Shown here one piece after another: positions 42,492-51,965 of a stretch of 64,000 bases of DNA (position 1 is the first letter of the stretch; each line of letters begins with the position of its first letter). Under the pieces are notes generated by a model. It made no database searches. It was not told the origin of the DNA and saw only the letters and a program-made list of their open reading frames with translations. This DNA is from Streptomyces sp. TN58 (GTDB taxonomy: Bacteria; Actinomycetota; Actinomycetes; Streptomycetales; Streptomycetaceae), in contig NZ_CP018870.1 of the NCBI RefSeq assembly GCF_001941845.1, positions 1,612,001 to 1,676,000 on the forward strand, written 5' to 3'. The position numbers were made by a program, and so were the translations under genes.

Positions 42492-42708
42492 CGGTGCCCG
42501 GCCGGGCGGACCGGATCGGTAAAGACCTGCGGCAATAAAGTCCGAATAAGCGGCCGTGGCAATTATCGGACACCGGATCGAGATGGATCCAACGCCTGCC
42601 GGAATACCGGGAATTAGGGTCAGCGTGAGACCAACTCCACATCACATGGTCATCACAAAGCCCGCGATTCGCCCGGGCTGAGCAGCGTCGCGCGGTAACG
42701 TCGATTGA

Positions 42709-43785
42709 GTGCGTACCGACCAAATCCTGACCCGTCTGGAGCGGGTCTTCGCCCGGCTCGACCGGGAACCAGAGCGACCGGCTCATCTGCAGACCCCGCA
42801 GATGAGCCGGCACCGCGTCGTACTCCTGGGCTCGACCCTCGCGTTCTACCTCGCCATCGTGGTGGCCGTGCTGACCACGTCCTGGCTGGTCCGCCTCGAC
42901 TGGCAGATCATGTTCTTCCGGCCGTACGAGCAGTGGCCGCAGCTGCACGCCTTCCTCGACTACCTGGTCGTCCTCGGCCAGCGCGGGCCCACCGCGGTCA
43001 TGGTCGCCGCGTGGCTCGGCTGGCGCTCGTGGCGCCAGCACACCCTCCGCCCGCTGATCACCCTCGGGGTTGCGCTGCTGCTGCTCAACGTCACCGTCGG
43101 GTCGGTGAAGCTGGGCCTGGGCCGGCTCGGCCCGCACTACGCCACCGAGATCGGCTCGGCCGAACTCTTCGCGGGCGGCGATATATTCCCTTCCGGCCAC
43201 ACCGCCAACGCCGTCGTGACCTGGGGAATCCTGGCGTACCTGGCCTCCACCGTGGTCACCCGGCGGGTGCTGTCCGTGGTGTCCGCGGTCGTCTCGCTGA
43301 GCGTCGGCGCCACCACGGTGTACCTCGGCACGCACTGGGTCAGCGACGTCCTGCTCGGCTGGTCCGCGGGTCTGCTGATCCTGCTGGCCCTCCCCTGGTT
43401 CGAGCCGCTCATCGCACGGACCGAGGCATACGTCTTCGACCTGCGCGAGATGCTGCGCCGGCGGGCCGAGACCGGGCGGATGCCCGCCCCGGTCGTCTCC
43501 GCGCTCACCCCGCTGCTCTCCGCGGGCGGCAAGTGGCAGCTGAAGCCCGTGACGGCGCCCGCCGAGGGGCCGTCCGCGGCGCCCGCCGCGGCCACGCCGG
43601 CCGGCGCTGCCACGGGCCACGCCCCGGCCCACCGTACGGTCGTGCACCCCGCCGGCCGGCCGCACCTGATCCGCTCCGAGCGGACCCCGGTCACCCCGGT
43701 CGGCAGCCGCCGTCCCACGCACACGGCGCACACCGAGCGGGCCGGAACCCGCGGCACGGCGGCCCGTCCGGTGGCCGGCGGCTGA
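42709..43785 (+). CDS. PAP2-family membrane phosphatase
   Basis: 358 aa. Five or six membrane helices lie in residues about 40-235. The phosphatase signature reads 'KLGLGRLGP' near 125 (KxxxxxxRP-like), 'PSGHTAN' near 162 and 'YLGTHWVSDVLLGW' near 205 (His and Asp of the third motif). A cytosolic Ala/Pro/Arg-rich tail of about 120 residues follows. It dephosphorylates lipid phosphates such as undecaprenyl pyrophosphate or phosphatidate. The GTG at 42709 is chosen for the RL-rich N-terminus. A perfect hairpin lies within codons 24-34. A strong terminator follows the stop. Confidence 0.88.
   Translation: MRTDQILTRLERVFARLDREPERPAHLQTPQMSRHRVVLLGSTLAFYLAIVVAVLTTSWLVRLDWQIMFFRPYEQWPQLHAFLDYLVVLGQRGPTAVMVAAWLGWRSWRQHTLRPLITLGVALLLLNVTVGSVKLGLGRLGPHYATEIGSAELFAGGDIFPSGHTANAVVTWGILAYLASTVVTRRVLSVVSAVVSLSVGATTVYLGTHWVSDVLLGWSAGLLILLALPWFEPLIARTEAYVFDLREMLRRRAETGRMPAPVVSALTPLLSAGGKWQLKPVTAPAEGPSAAPAAATPAGAATGHAPAHRTVVHPAGRPHLIRSERTPVTPVGSRRPTHTAHTERAGTRGTAARPVAGG
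42778..42810 (+). other. Perfect 13-bp hairpin inside the PAP2 coding start
   Basis: CCGGCTCATCTGC (42778-42790) pairs with GCAGATGAGCCGG (42798-42810) around a 7-base loop. The right arm contains an in-frame ATG (Met32). It may modulate translation or mark an alternative start. Confidence 0.6.
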
Positions 43786-43827
43786 CGGCCAACGCGGGGG
43801 CGGTACGCACCACCCACCCCCGCGCCG

Positions 43828-43864
43828 CGAAGGCGGGCCGGGTCATCGACCCGGCCCGCCTTCG
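43828..43864 (+). terminator. Strong stem-loop terminator after the PAP2 gene
   Basis: A perfect 17-bp stem (43828-43844 with 43848-43864) has a 3-base loop; the left arm begins CGAAGGCGGGCC. It lies 43 bases past the stop. There is no long T tract, as is common in Streptomyces. Confidence 0.8.
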
Positions 43865-44108
43865 GCGTTCGTCAGCGCCACGCCCGGACGTTCGTCCGTC
43901 CCGGGTCACGCTTGTGTCACAGAATATCTACAGTCGCCTTTTGCCCGCGGAAGGGCGACACGCCCGGGGCGGGGACGCATTCGAATTCCCGTCGAGAATC
44001 ACGGAATTGCCGCTGCGTATTTCCTCGGACACCGTGGACCGAACCGGCTGAATCCCCCTCAGGTCCACTACATTTCCTTCACTTCTCCGGCCCCACGGCC
44101 CGCCCGTC

Positions 44109-44173
44109 CGATCCGCGAGCGGGGGCGGCTCGACCACTTCGAACTCACAGCCGAGCAGCATGATGCGAATCAC
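44109..44173 (-). pseudogene. Possible remnant of a WYL-type regulator C-terminus
   Basis: On the minus strand the frame reads 'RIMLLGCEFEVVEPPPLADR', which resembles the last residues of WYL-domain (YafY-type) regulators, where LG-x-x-x-EV-x-x-PPEL is common. No WYL or helix-turn-helix part precedes it and the frame drifts into unrelated codons afterwards. The region 43865-44219 is otherwise gene-free and comparatively A/T-rich. This is a weak call from memory of the family. Confidence 0.25.
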
Positions 44174-44219
44174 CGGAACGTCAGGTTTCAAGGCGCCCGG
44201 CGCCACGCGCCCGTCGGGG

Positions 44220-44918
<699 letters not shown>

Positions 44919-45204
44919 CTACGCAGCGCCCCCGCGTGCTCCGCGGCCCGCCACGCGCGGGACACCGCACCCCACCCGGTCGGCCGACTTCACCCCTCCC
45001 CCGAAACCGCCACAACCTGGCCACCAACTGCGCACAAGCGGCAAACAGTTGACACAAAACCGAAGCTCCGGTCGCACGGTTCACCCTTCCGGGCGGCCGG
45101 TTCGAATCCGTTCCCTCAAATGGCGTGACCCCGGCCGCCGCTCCCGCGTTGTGCCCGGCGAGCCGGGAGCCCCCCGGACCCGCACCTATGCCGAGGAGCA
45201 CCCC

Positions 45205-46017
45205 GTGCCGCGCATGCTCGACGTCAGTGATGAGGTACGTGCCGAGATCGGCGACGAAGAAGCCGACAGGCTGCTCGTCGGCGACGACGCGCCGCGCAGT
45301 TACGACTGCACCTCCTGCCGCACCCCGGGCGACCCCGAGAACGACCGCACCAGCACGGTGCTGTTCGTCGGCGAGGAGACCGCCGTTCTCGCCTTCGCCC
45401 ACGCCGCCTGCATCCCCTCGCAGGTCGTCTCCGTCTCCGAGGAGCAGCTCCAGGGCGCGGTCCGCAGCATCACCGGCGACAGCCCGGCCTCCGTGCAGGA
45501 CGCGGGCGGGGCCGCGCCGCAGAACGTGCCCGGCGGGCAGGCCGTCCTCGGCATCACCAGCGGCCTCGTGCTGATCGGCGGCGAACTGCACCCCGCGCTG
45601 GTCGTCGAGCCGACCGCGCCCATCGCCCGCCCGGGCAGCGAAGGCCCCGGCGACGACTTCCTGCCGCTCCTGATCGAGCAGGGCTTCATCCCGGTGACCG
45701 ACACGGCCGAGCTCCCCACGCTCCTCGGCGGCTGGTCGGTCCTGCTGGCGGCCGGGCAGCTGCACGCGGTGCTCCAGCCCGGTGCCGAAGGCGGCGGCCA
45801 GGTCGCATGGTGGCAGGCGCACCAGGCGCTGTCGGTCACCGACGGCTGGCGGGCCGCCGTCCAGAAGACCCAGCGGGTGCTCGTCTACGCCGCGCCGGTC
45901 GGCTCCATCGGCCAGCAGCCCCGCGAGGACCTGCTGCGCGACGCGCTGGACAAGGCCGCCGCCGCGGGCAAGCTCGTGGCCGCCGCGATGCCCCTGGCGG
46001 GGACGCCCGGCGCCTGA
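45205..46017 (+). CDS. Conserved actinobacterial hypothetical protein
   Basis: 270 aa, soluble. The N-terminal 'DDAPRSYDCTSCRTPGDPEN' has a CxxC pair, with a third Cys in 'AHAACIPSQVV', suggesting a metal or zinc-finger-like site (residues about 30-75). The rest is a mixed fold with 'LIGGELHPALVVEPTAPIAR', 'LLIEQGFIPVTDTAELPTLL' and 'WWQAHQALSVTDGWRAAV'. I do not recognise the family by name. The GTG at 45205 follows GAGGAGC; ATG at 45214 is an alternative. Two strong hairpins follow the stop. Confidence 0.75.
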   Translation: MPRMLDVSDEVRAEIGDEEADRLLVGDDAPRSYDCTSCRTPGDPENDRTSTVLFVGEETAVLAFAHAACIPSQVVSVSEEQLQGAVRSITGDSPASVQDAGGAAPQNVPGGQAVLGITSGLVLIGGELHPALVVEPTAPIARPGSEGPGDDFLPLLIEQGFIPVTDTAELPTLLGGWSVLLAAGQLHAVLQPGAEGGGQVAWWQAHQALSVTDGWRAAVQKTQRVLVYAAPVGSIGQQPREDLLRDALDKAAAAGKLVAAAMPLAGTPGA

Positions 46018-46036
46018 TCCCAGCCGGCCCCGAACG

Positions 46037-46111
46037 GCCGCCCGGCCTCCCGCGAAGGGGGCCGGGCGGCGTGCGCCGGGGGTGTGCGGTCCGTCCCGCA
46101 CACCCCCGGCG
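46037..46111 (+). terminator. Double stem-loop terminator
   Basis: The first stem (46037-46047 with 46060-46070) is 11 bp, perfect, with left arm GCCGCCCGGCC. The second (46074-46089 with 46096-46111) is 16 bp, perfect, with left arm CGCCGGGGGTGTGCGG and a 6-base loop, followed by ATCTGTGTTT. They would stop the preceding gene before the next one, which starts 60 bp on. Confidence 0.8.
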
Positions 46112-46171
46112 ATCTGTGTTTCCGCCCCCGCCACCCCGCATCCGCACGGCGCCGGTTTCGTTGGCTGATAC

Positions 46172-46654
46172 GTGCATCCATACGACTCCTCCCGCGCCCC
46201 GTCCTATTCGAGCGCCGTCCCCGCCATGCGTCCCGTGCGGGACCGGGACAGCGCTCCGGCCGTCTCGCACACCCCGATCTACGACACGCTGTACTCGGAG
46301 TACCTGCGGGCCTTCCGGGCCCTGCCGGGCGACCGTACGGGCGAGGAGGACCTCGGCTTCACGGCCTTCTCGTACGGCGGCGGCTACACGGTCGGCTCGT
46401 ACGGCAGCGGCGGCTGGAGCGGTTCCGGGTGGCAGCGGGTCGACAGCTGGCAGCCCTCGTACAGCGCGCAGACCGGTTCGCAGACCTCGTCCGGGGCCTC
46501 CTCGCAGGGGCAGTCCCCGTCGCAGGCGCAGCCGCAGTCCCAGCCCGCCTACTCGTACGCGGGGAGCCCCGGATACGCCGACGGGCGGCAGCACCAGACC
46601 GGGATGACGCCCATCCCGGCGGCCCTGCCGCCCGCTCCGCGCCGGGGCTACTGA
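46172..46654 (+). CDS. Low-complexity hypothetical protein with TPIYDTLYSEY motif
   Basis: 160 aa. The central conserved part 'HTPIYDTLYSEYLRAFRALP' and 'GEEDLGFTAFSYGGG' is followed by Gly/Ser/Tyr and then Gln/Ser/Pro-rich low-complexity sequence. No membrane helix or catalytic motif is visible. Similar TPIYD-containing Streptomyces proteins exist but have no known role to my knowledge. The GTG at 46172 is the natural start; the stop is 16 bp from the convergent der stop. Confidence 0.65.
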   Translation: MHPYDSSRAPSYSSAVPAMRPVRDRDSAPAVSHTPIYDTLYSEYLRAFRALPGDRTGEEDLGFTAFSYGGGYTVGSYGSGGWSGSGWQRVDSWQPSYSAQTGSQTSSGASSQGQSPSQAQPQSQPAYSYAGSPGYADGRQHQTGMTPIPAALPPAPRRGY

Positions 46655-46670
46655 CCCCGGACCGCCCTTG

Positions 46671-48134
46671 CTACTTCTTCTTCTTGTACTGGGCGCCGCG
46701 CTTCTCGCGCACCCGCACCGAGATGTGGATCGGGGTGCCCTCGAATCCGAACTCCTCGCGCAGGCGGCGCTCGATGAAGCGCCGGTAGCCGTGCTCCAGG
46801 AAGCCGGACGCGAACAGGACGAAGCGCGGCGGCTTGCTCCCCGCCTGGGTACCGAACAGGATGCGGGGCTGCTTGCCGCCGCGGATCGGGTGCGGGTGGG
46901 CGGCGACGACCTCGCCGAGGAAGGCGTTGAGCCGGCCGGTGGGGACGCGCGTCTCCCAGCCCGCCAGGGCGGTCTCGATCGCCGGGACCAGCTTCTCCAT
47001 GTGACGGCCGGTGAGAGCCGAGACGTTCACCCGGGGCGCCCAGGAGACCTGCTGCATCTCGGTCTCGATCTCGCGCTCAAGGTAGTAGCGGCGCTCCTCG
47101 TCGAGCTCGTCCCACTTGTTGTAGGCGATCACGATCGCGCGGCCGGCCTCGACGGCCATGGTGATGATGCGCTGGTCCTGGACGCTGATGGTCTCGGTGG
47201 TGTCGATCAGGATGACCGCCACCTCCGCCTTCTCCACGGCCGCGGCGGTGCGCAGCGAGGCGTAGTAGTCGGCGCCCTGCTGGAGGTGGACCTTCTTGCG
47301 GATGCCGGCGGTGTCGACGAACTTCCAGGTGACGCCACCGAGCTCGATCAGCTCGTCGACCGGGTCCCGGGTGGTGCCGGCCAGCTCGTTGACGACGACC
47401 CGGTTCTCCTTCGCGACCTTGTTCAGCAGCGAGGACTTGCCGACGTTCGGACGGCCGATCAGCGCGATGCGGCGCGGACCGCCGGGCGCGACGCCGCCGA
47501 AGGTCTGCTCCGGGGCCTCCGGGAGGACGTCGAGGACGGCGTCGAGCATGTCGCCGGTGCCGCGCCCGTGCAGCGAGGAGACGGGGTGCGGCATGCCCAG
47601 GCCCAGCGACCACAGGGCCGCCGCGTCGGACTCGCCGCTCTGGCCGTCGACCTTGTTGGCGCACAGGACGACGGGCTTCTTGGCCTTGCGGAGCAGTTTG
47701 ACGACGGCTTCGTCGCTGTCGGTGGCGCCGACCTTGGCGTCGACGACGAAGACGACCGCGTCGGCGGTCTCGATGGCGTACTCGGCCTGGGCCGCGACGG
47801 CGGCGTCGATGCCGAGGACGTCCTGCTCCCAGCCGCCGGTGTCGACGACCTTGAAGCGGCGGCCGGCCCACTCGGCCTCGTAGGTGACGCGGTCGCGGGT
47901 GACACCGGGCTTGTCCTCGACTACCGCCTCGCGGCGGCCGATGATGCGGTTCACCAGGGTCGACTTGCCGACGTTGGGCCGGCCCACGACGGCGAGGACG
48001 GGCAGCGGGCCGTGGCCCGCCTCCTCGATGGCGCCTTCGACGTCTTCGAGGTCGAAGCCCTCTTCCGCGGCGAGCTCCATGAACTCCGCGTACTCGGCAT
48101 CGCCAAGTGCTCCGTGGTCGTGCTGGTCGTTCAT
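46671..48134 (-). CDS. der: Ribosome-assembly GTPase Der (EngA)
   Basis: 487 aa. Two tandem GTPase domains have P-loops '[12 protein letters not shown]' (near 53) and '[13 protein letters not shown]' (near 228). G3 reads 'DTGGWEQ' and 'DTAGIRKK', and G4 reads 'NKVD' and 'NKWDE'. A KH-like C-terminal domain ends '[12 protein letters not shown]'. Der is an essential 50S maturation factor. An acidic 45-residue N-terminal extension is usual in actinobacteria. The ATG at 48134 has GAGGAACG upstream. It is the last gene of the tyrA-cmk-plsC-der group. Confidence 0.96.
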   Translation of the reverse strand: MNDQHDHGALGDAEYAEFMELAAEEGFDLEDVEGAIEEAGHGPLPVLAVVGRPNVGKSTLVNRIIGRREAVVEDKPGVTRDRVTYEAEWAGRRFKVVDTGGWEQDVLGIDAAVAAQAEYAIETADAVVFVVDAKVGATDSDEAVVKLLRKAKKPVVLCANKVDGQSGESDAAALWSLGLGMPHPVSSLHGRGTGDMLDAVLDVLPEAPEQTFGGVAPGGPRRIALIGRPNVGKSSLLNKVAKENRVVVNELAGTTRDPVDELIELGGVTWKFVDTAGIRKKVHLQQGADYYASLRTAAAVEKAEVAVILIDTTETISVQDQRIITMAVEAGRAIVIAYNKWDELDEERRYYLEREIETEMQQVSWAPRVNVSALTGRHMEKLVPAIETALAGWETRVPTGRLNAFLGEVVAAHPHPIRGGKQPRILFGTQAGSKPPRFVLFASGFLEHGYRRFIERRLREEFGFEGTPIHISVRVREKRGAQYKKKK

Positions 48135-48210
48135 GAAGTCCGTTCCTCGTCGTTCGTGGTGATCGGTGGTGCCCGCGCAGCGCGGTTCCACTACTGGGTT
48201 CAAGTCTCGC

Positions 48211-48858
48211 TCAGCGCCCGGTCAGGCGCTTGGCGTCGGCCAGGTGGGCGGTCAGCCGGTCCTGGATGCGTACGGTGGCCTGGTCCAGCGCGGTACGGGT
48301 GCGGCGGCCGCTGCCGTCCCCTGCGTCGAAGGCCGAGCCGAAGACGACGTCGACCCGGCTCTTGAAGGGCGGCAGCCCCGGGATGAGCCTGCCGCGGTCC
48401 TCGGCGCTGCCGAGTACGGCGACGGGCACGATGGGTGCGCCGCTGCGGACCGCGAAGTACGCCAGTCCCGCGCGCAGCGAGGCGAAGTCGCCCTCGCCGC
48501 GGCTGCCCTCCGGGAATATCCCGAGGGCCCCGCCCTGGTCGAGGACGGCGAGGGCGCGGCCGACCGCCGCCCGGTCGGCGCCGGAGCGGTCGACCTTGAC
48601 CTGCCCGATGGTGTCCAGGAACGGGCCGAGCGGGCCCACGTACGCTTCCTTCTTGATCAGGAAGTGCAGGGGGCGGGGCGCCGTGCCCATGACCATGGGG
48701 CCGTCTATGTTGTGCGTGTGGTTCACGGCGAGGATGACGGGGCCCGAGGCGGGGACCTTCCAGGCGCCCAGTACGCGCGGCTTCCACAGCCCGTACATGA
48801 GGCCGATGCCGATGCGCCTGCCGACCGCCGCACCCTTGAGGGAGGGCGTTCGGCTCAC
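48211..48858 (-). CDS. plsC: 1-acyl-glycerol-3-phosphate acyltransferase
   Basis: 215 aa, one PlsC domain. 'NHTHNIDGP' gives the HX4D catalytic block near residue 40, '[11 protein letters not shown]' the substrate block near 118 and '[11 protein letters not shown]' the fourth block near 148. It transfers an acyl chain to lysophosphatidate, or a related acceptor, at the inner membrane. The GTG overlaps the cmk stop (GTGA), giving coupled translation. The cmk-plsC-der order is typical of actinobacteria. Confidence 0.93.
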   Translation of the reverse strand: MSRTPSLKGAAVGRRIGIGLMYGLWKPRVLGAWKVPASGPVILAVNHTHNIDGPMVMGTAPRPLHFLIKKEAYVGPLGPFLDTIGQVKVDRSGADRAAVGRALAVLDQGGALGIFPEGSRGEGDFASLRAGLAYFAVRSGAPIVPVAVLGSAEDRGRLIPGLPPFKSRVDVVFGSAFDAGDGSGRRTRTALDQATVRIQDRLTAHLADAKRLTGR

Positions 48859-49562
48859 TGGCGGACCGCCCGCTTGTCCTCGACGAGCGTCACGACGCAC
48901 TCGATCACCTGGTCGAGCGTGAGGTCGGTGGTGTCCACCTCGACGGCGTCGTCCGCCTTGGCCAGCGGTGAGGTCTTGCGGCCGGAGTCGGCGGCGTCGC
49001 GCTTGATCAGCGCCGCCTTGGTGGCCGCGAGGTCGGCGGCCTCCTTGCCGCGGAGCTCTCCACTGCGCCGGGCGGCCCGTGCCTCGGCGGATGCCGTCAG
49101 GAAGATCTTGAGGTCGGCGTCGGGCAGGACGGTGGTGCCGATGTCCCGGCCCTCTACGACGATCCCGTCCGCGTCCCGGGCCGCCTCGGCGGCGATGGAG
49201 CGCTGCAGCTCGGTGATGAGGGTGCGCACCTCGGGGACCGCGCTGACGGCGCTGACCTTGGAGGTGACCTCCTGGGTCCGGATGGGGCCGGCGGCGTCGA
49301 GGCCGTCCACGGTGATGGTGGGCGCGGCCGGGTCGGTGCCGGACACGATGGAGGGCTTGCCGGCGGCGACCGCCACGGCCTGCGCGTCGTCGGTGTCGAC
49401 CCCGTTGGAGATCATCCACCAGGTGATGGCCCGGTACTGGGCACCGGTGTCCAGGTAGCGCAGCCCGAGCTTGGCGGCCACGGCCTTGGAGGTGCTGGAC
49501 TTGCCCGTGCCGGAGGGACCGTCGATGGCGACGATCACGGCGGACGGAGCGGCGGTTTCCAC
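48855..49562 (-). CDS. cmk: (d)CMP kinase
   Basis: 235 aa. P-loop 'AIDGPSGTGKSSTSKAVA' near residue 13; CMP-binding residues in 'YLDTGAQYRAIT'; and 'VVEGRDIGTTVLPDADLKIF' near 140, the hallmark R-D-I-G-T. The lid 'ARRSGELRGK' follows. It phosphorylates CMP and dCMP in pyrimidine salvage. The GTG at 49562 has AGGAAGG upstream. A 158-bp gap separates it from tyrA. Confidence 0.95.
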   Translation of the reverse strand: METAAPSAVIVAIDGPSGTGKSSTSKAVAAKLGLRYLDTGAQYRAITWWMISNGVDTDDAQAVAVAAGKPSIVSGTDPAAPTITVDGLDAAGPIRTQEVTSKVSAVSAVPEVRTLITELQRSIAAEAARDADGIVVEGRDIGTTVLPDADLKIFLTASAEARAARRSGELRGKEAADLAATKAALIKRDAADSGRKTSPLAKADDAVEVDTTDLTLDQVIECVVTLVEDKRAVRQ

Positions 49563-49732
49563 GGTGCGGGCACCTTCCTGGTTGCGCGTACGTGTCCGGG
49601 CGCGGCAAAGCGCCCCTCTCCAAGGTTACCGGGCCCCGGAGCGGTGTACTGCCGATCCCCGGCGCCCCCCGGCCCCGCCCGTGCTCCGCGGCCTCCGTGA
49701 CCGCCACCTCGCAGGCTCCGCGGCCTCCGCGC

Positions 49733-50821
49733 TCAGGAGGTGCGCAGCGCCCAGCCCCGTTCCCGCAGCTCGGCGGTGAGCCCGGGCACGGACCTCGGCT
49801 CCACCATGAGCTGTACCAGGCCTGCCTGCTGGCCGGTGGCGTGCTCGATCCGCACGTCCTCGATGTTGACCCCGGCGCGGCCCGCGTCCGCGAAGATGCG
49901 TGCCAGCTCGCCCGGCTGGTCGCTGATGAGCACGGCCACCGTCTCGTAGACCGCGGGTGCCGCTCCGTGCTTGCCCGGGACCCGCACCCGGCCGGCGTTC
50001 CCGCGGCGCAGTACGTCCTCGATGCCGGCGGCTCCGCCGCGCCGCTTTTCGACGTCGGCGGACTGGAGGCTGCGCAGCGCGTCCACGGTCTCCTCCAGGT
50101 CGGCGGCGATCCCGGCGAGGACGTCGGCGACCGGTCCCGGGTTCGCCGAGAGGATCTCCACCCACATCCGCGGGTCGGAGGCCGCGATCCGGGTCACGTC
50201 GCGGATGCCCTGCCCGCACAGCCGGACGGCCGTCTCGTCGGCCTCTTCCAGGCGGGCGGCGACCATGCTGGAGACGAGCTGCGGGGTGTGCGAGACGAGC
50301 GCCACGGCCCGGTCGTGCGCGTCCGCGTCCATCACCACCGGTACGGCCCGGGACAGGGCGACGAGTTCCAGCGCGAGGTTGAGCACCTCGTGGTCGGTGT
50401 CCCGGCTGGGGGTGAGCACCCAGGGGCGGCCCTCGAAGAGGTCGGCGGTCGCGGCGAGCGGCCCCGACTGCTCCTTGCCCGCCATCGGGTGCGTTCCGAC
50501 GTAGGCGGTGGTGTCGACGCCGAGCGCGGCCAGTTCCCGCCGCGGCCCGCCCTTGACGCTGGCGACGTCGACGTAGGCGCGTGCCGCGCCGCGTCCGATC
50601 AGGTCGGCCAGGGTGGCGGCCACGTGGGCCGGGGGTACGGCGACGACGGCGAGGTCGACCTGGCCCTGCGGGGGCTCGTCGGTGCCGGCTCCGAGGGCGG
50701 CGGCCGTGCGGGCCCGGTCGGGGTCGTGGTCGGCGAGGTGCACGGTGATCCCGCGGGCTGTCAGGGCGAGCGCCGCGGAGGTGCCGATCAGTCCGGTTCC
50801 GATGACGACGGCGGTTCTCAC
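49733..50821 (-). CDS. tyrA: Prephenate dehydrogenase with C-terminal ACT domain
   Basis: 362 aa. N-terminal NAD fold 'VVIGTGLIGTSAALAL'; dehydrogenase motifs 'VGTHPMAGKEQSGP' near 110 and 'HTPQLVSSMVAARL' near 178. The ACT regulatory domain is near 290-360 ('VAVLISDQPGELARIFADAG'). It converts prephenate to 4-hydroxyphenylpyruvate for tyrosine synthesis and is probably feedback controlled. I chose the GTG at 50821, which follows GGAGCGCC, over the GTG at 50833 without an RBS. Homogentisate breakdown (hmgA, same window) is the opposite end of tyrosine metabolism. Confidence 0.93.
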   Translation of the reverse strand: MRTAVVIGTGLIGTSAALALTARGITVHLADHDPDRARTAAALGAGTDEPPQGQVDLAVVAVPPAHVAATLADLIGRGAARAYVDVASVKGGPRRELAALGVDTTAYVGTHPMAGKEQSGPLAATADLFEGRPWVLTPSRDTDHEVLNLALELVALSRAVPVVMDADAHDRAVALVSHTPQLVSSMVAARLEEADETAVRLCGQGIRDVTRIAASDPRMWVEILSANPGPVADVLAGIAADLEETVDALRSLQSADVEKRRGGAAGIEDVLRRGNAGRVRVPGKHGAAPAVYETVAVLISDQPGELARIFADAGRAGVNIEDVRIEHATGQQAGLVQLMVEPRSVPGLTAELRERGWALRTS

Positions 50822-50972
50822 GGGGCGCTCCACAGGTGCGTGACGACAGGTTCTGACTCAGGGTAGCCAGGCGGTACGCCGCGGGGGCCGGCTGCCCGAC
50901 CTGTGGGACGGCGGCCGGATCTCGGGGGCGGGGTCCGCGCCCCGCCCGGACCGCTGCGGTAGAACGATCGGC

Positions 50973-51314
50973 ATGATCTTCCACATCGTCCCGCTCGCCG
51001 ACTGGACCGCCGCGCCCGACCTGCCGTACGCCCCGCCCTCGCTGGAATCGGAGGGATTCGTGCACTGTTCCGCGGACCGCGAGACGGCGCTCGGCATCGC
51101 CGACACGCACTACCGCGCCGAGCCGGGCACCCTGCTCGCGGTCGAGCTCGACGAGGAGGCGCTGACCGCGGAGGTCCGCCGGGAGGGTGATTCCGCTGTC
51201 GGATTCCCACATGTTTTCGGACCGCTGAACCGGGAGGCCGTCGTCCGCGTGTGGGAGGTCGTACGCACACCTGGCGCACCCGCCTCACTGGCACCGTGGC
51301 GACGGAGCTCGTGA
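50973..51314 (+). CDS. DUF952 family protein
   Basis: 113 aa. 'IFHIVPLADWTAA' at the start, 'SLESEGFVHCSADRE' near 24 and 'GFPHVFGPLNREAVV' near 77 define the small DUF952 fold. Its Phe-Val-His-Cys and Pro-His residues suggest a nucleotide or glutathione-type binding pocket. Function is unestablished. It is divergent from tyrA and 83 bp ahead of the Rieske gene. Confidence 0.88.
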   Translation: MIFHIVPLADWTAAPDLPYAPPSLESEGFVHCSADRETALGIADTHYRAEPGTLLAVELDEEALTAEVRREGDSAVGFPHVFGPLNREAVVRVWEVVRTPGAPASLAPWRRSS

Positions 51315-51397
51315 AACGGGCGCGGCAGGCTTCACCTGAGGCCCGCCGCAGGCCAGGATGCTGCACGCCGAACCAGCCGCACAGCGAGGAGAGACTG

Positions 51398-51880
51398 ATG
51401 AGCGACCCGACGCAGACCGTCCGGCGCAAGGTACTGGTGGCCGGCGCGGCCGCCCTGGCCGGCGGTGCGCTCACCGCCTGCGGCAGCGGCGGCGGCGACG
51501 GCGGGCAGACGTCGTCGGGCGAGCCGAACGCCGTCACGCCGCCGGGCGCCGCTCCTTCGGCGGGCGGCGCGGACGGCGGCACGGATGGCGCGAAGTCGAT
51601 CGCCAAGGCGGCGGACGTGCCCGTGGGCGGCGGCAAGGTCCTCAAGGAGGAGAAGCTGGTCGTCACCCAGCCCACGAAGGGCTCCTTCCGCTGCTTCACG
51701 GCGGTCTGCCCCCACCAGGGCTGTCTGGTGAGCAAGGTGGCGGACGGCACCATCGACTGCGCCTGCCACGGCAGCGAGTTCAAGGTGACGGACGGCGCGG
51801 TCGTCAAGGGACCGGCCACCAAGGGCCTCGCCGAGAAGAAGATCACGGTCGCGGCGGACGGCAACATCACGCTCGCCTAG
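51398..51880 (+). CDS. TAT-exported Rieske [2Fe-2S] lipoprotein
   Basis: 160 aa. N-terminal twin-arginine signal 'VRRKVLVAGAAALAGG' runs into a lipobox LTAC (Cys28). A Gly/Ser linker follows, then the Rieske domain with 'CPHQGCLV' near 108 and 'CACHGSEFKV' near 125, giving both Cys-x-His pairs. It would hold a [2Fe-2S] cluster on the outer face of the membrane for electron transfer; no partner reductase or cytochrome is adjacent. The ATG has GAGGAG upstream. Confidence 0.92.
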   Translation: MSDPTQTVRRKVLVAGAAALAGGALTACGSGGGDGGQTSSGEPNAVTPPGAAPSAGGADGGTDGAKSIAKAADVPVGGGKVLKEEKLVVTQPTKGSFRCFTAVCPHQGCLVSKVADGTIDCACHGSEFKVTDGAVVKGPATKGLAEKKITVAADGNITLA

Positions 51881-51965
51881 GCGGCGCCGCTGACGCCACT
51901 GACGGCCCTGCCGGCCTGCGAAAACGGCCCGGCAGGGCGGGTGCTCCCTGGCGTAGGCTCCCGGG

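Noticed and set aside
45090..45110. GGTTCGAATCC resembling a tRNA T-loop
   Set aside because: No matching acceptor, D or anticodon arms can be folded upstream, and the flanking bases do not pair as an acceptor stem.
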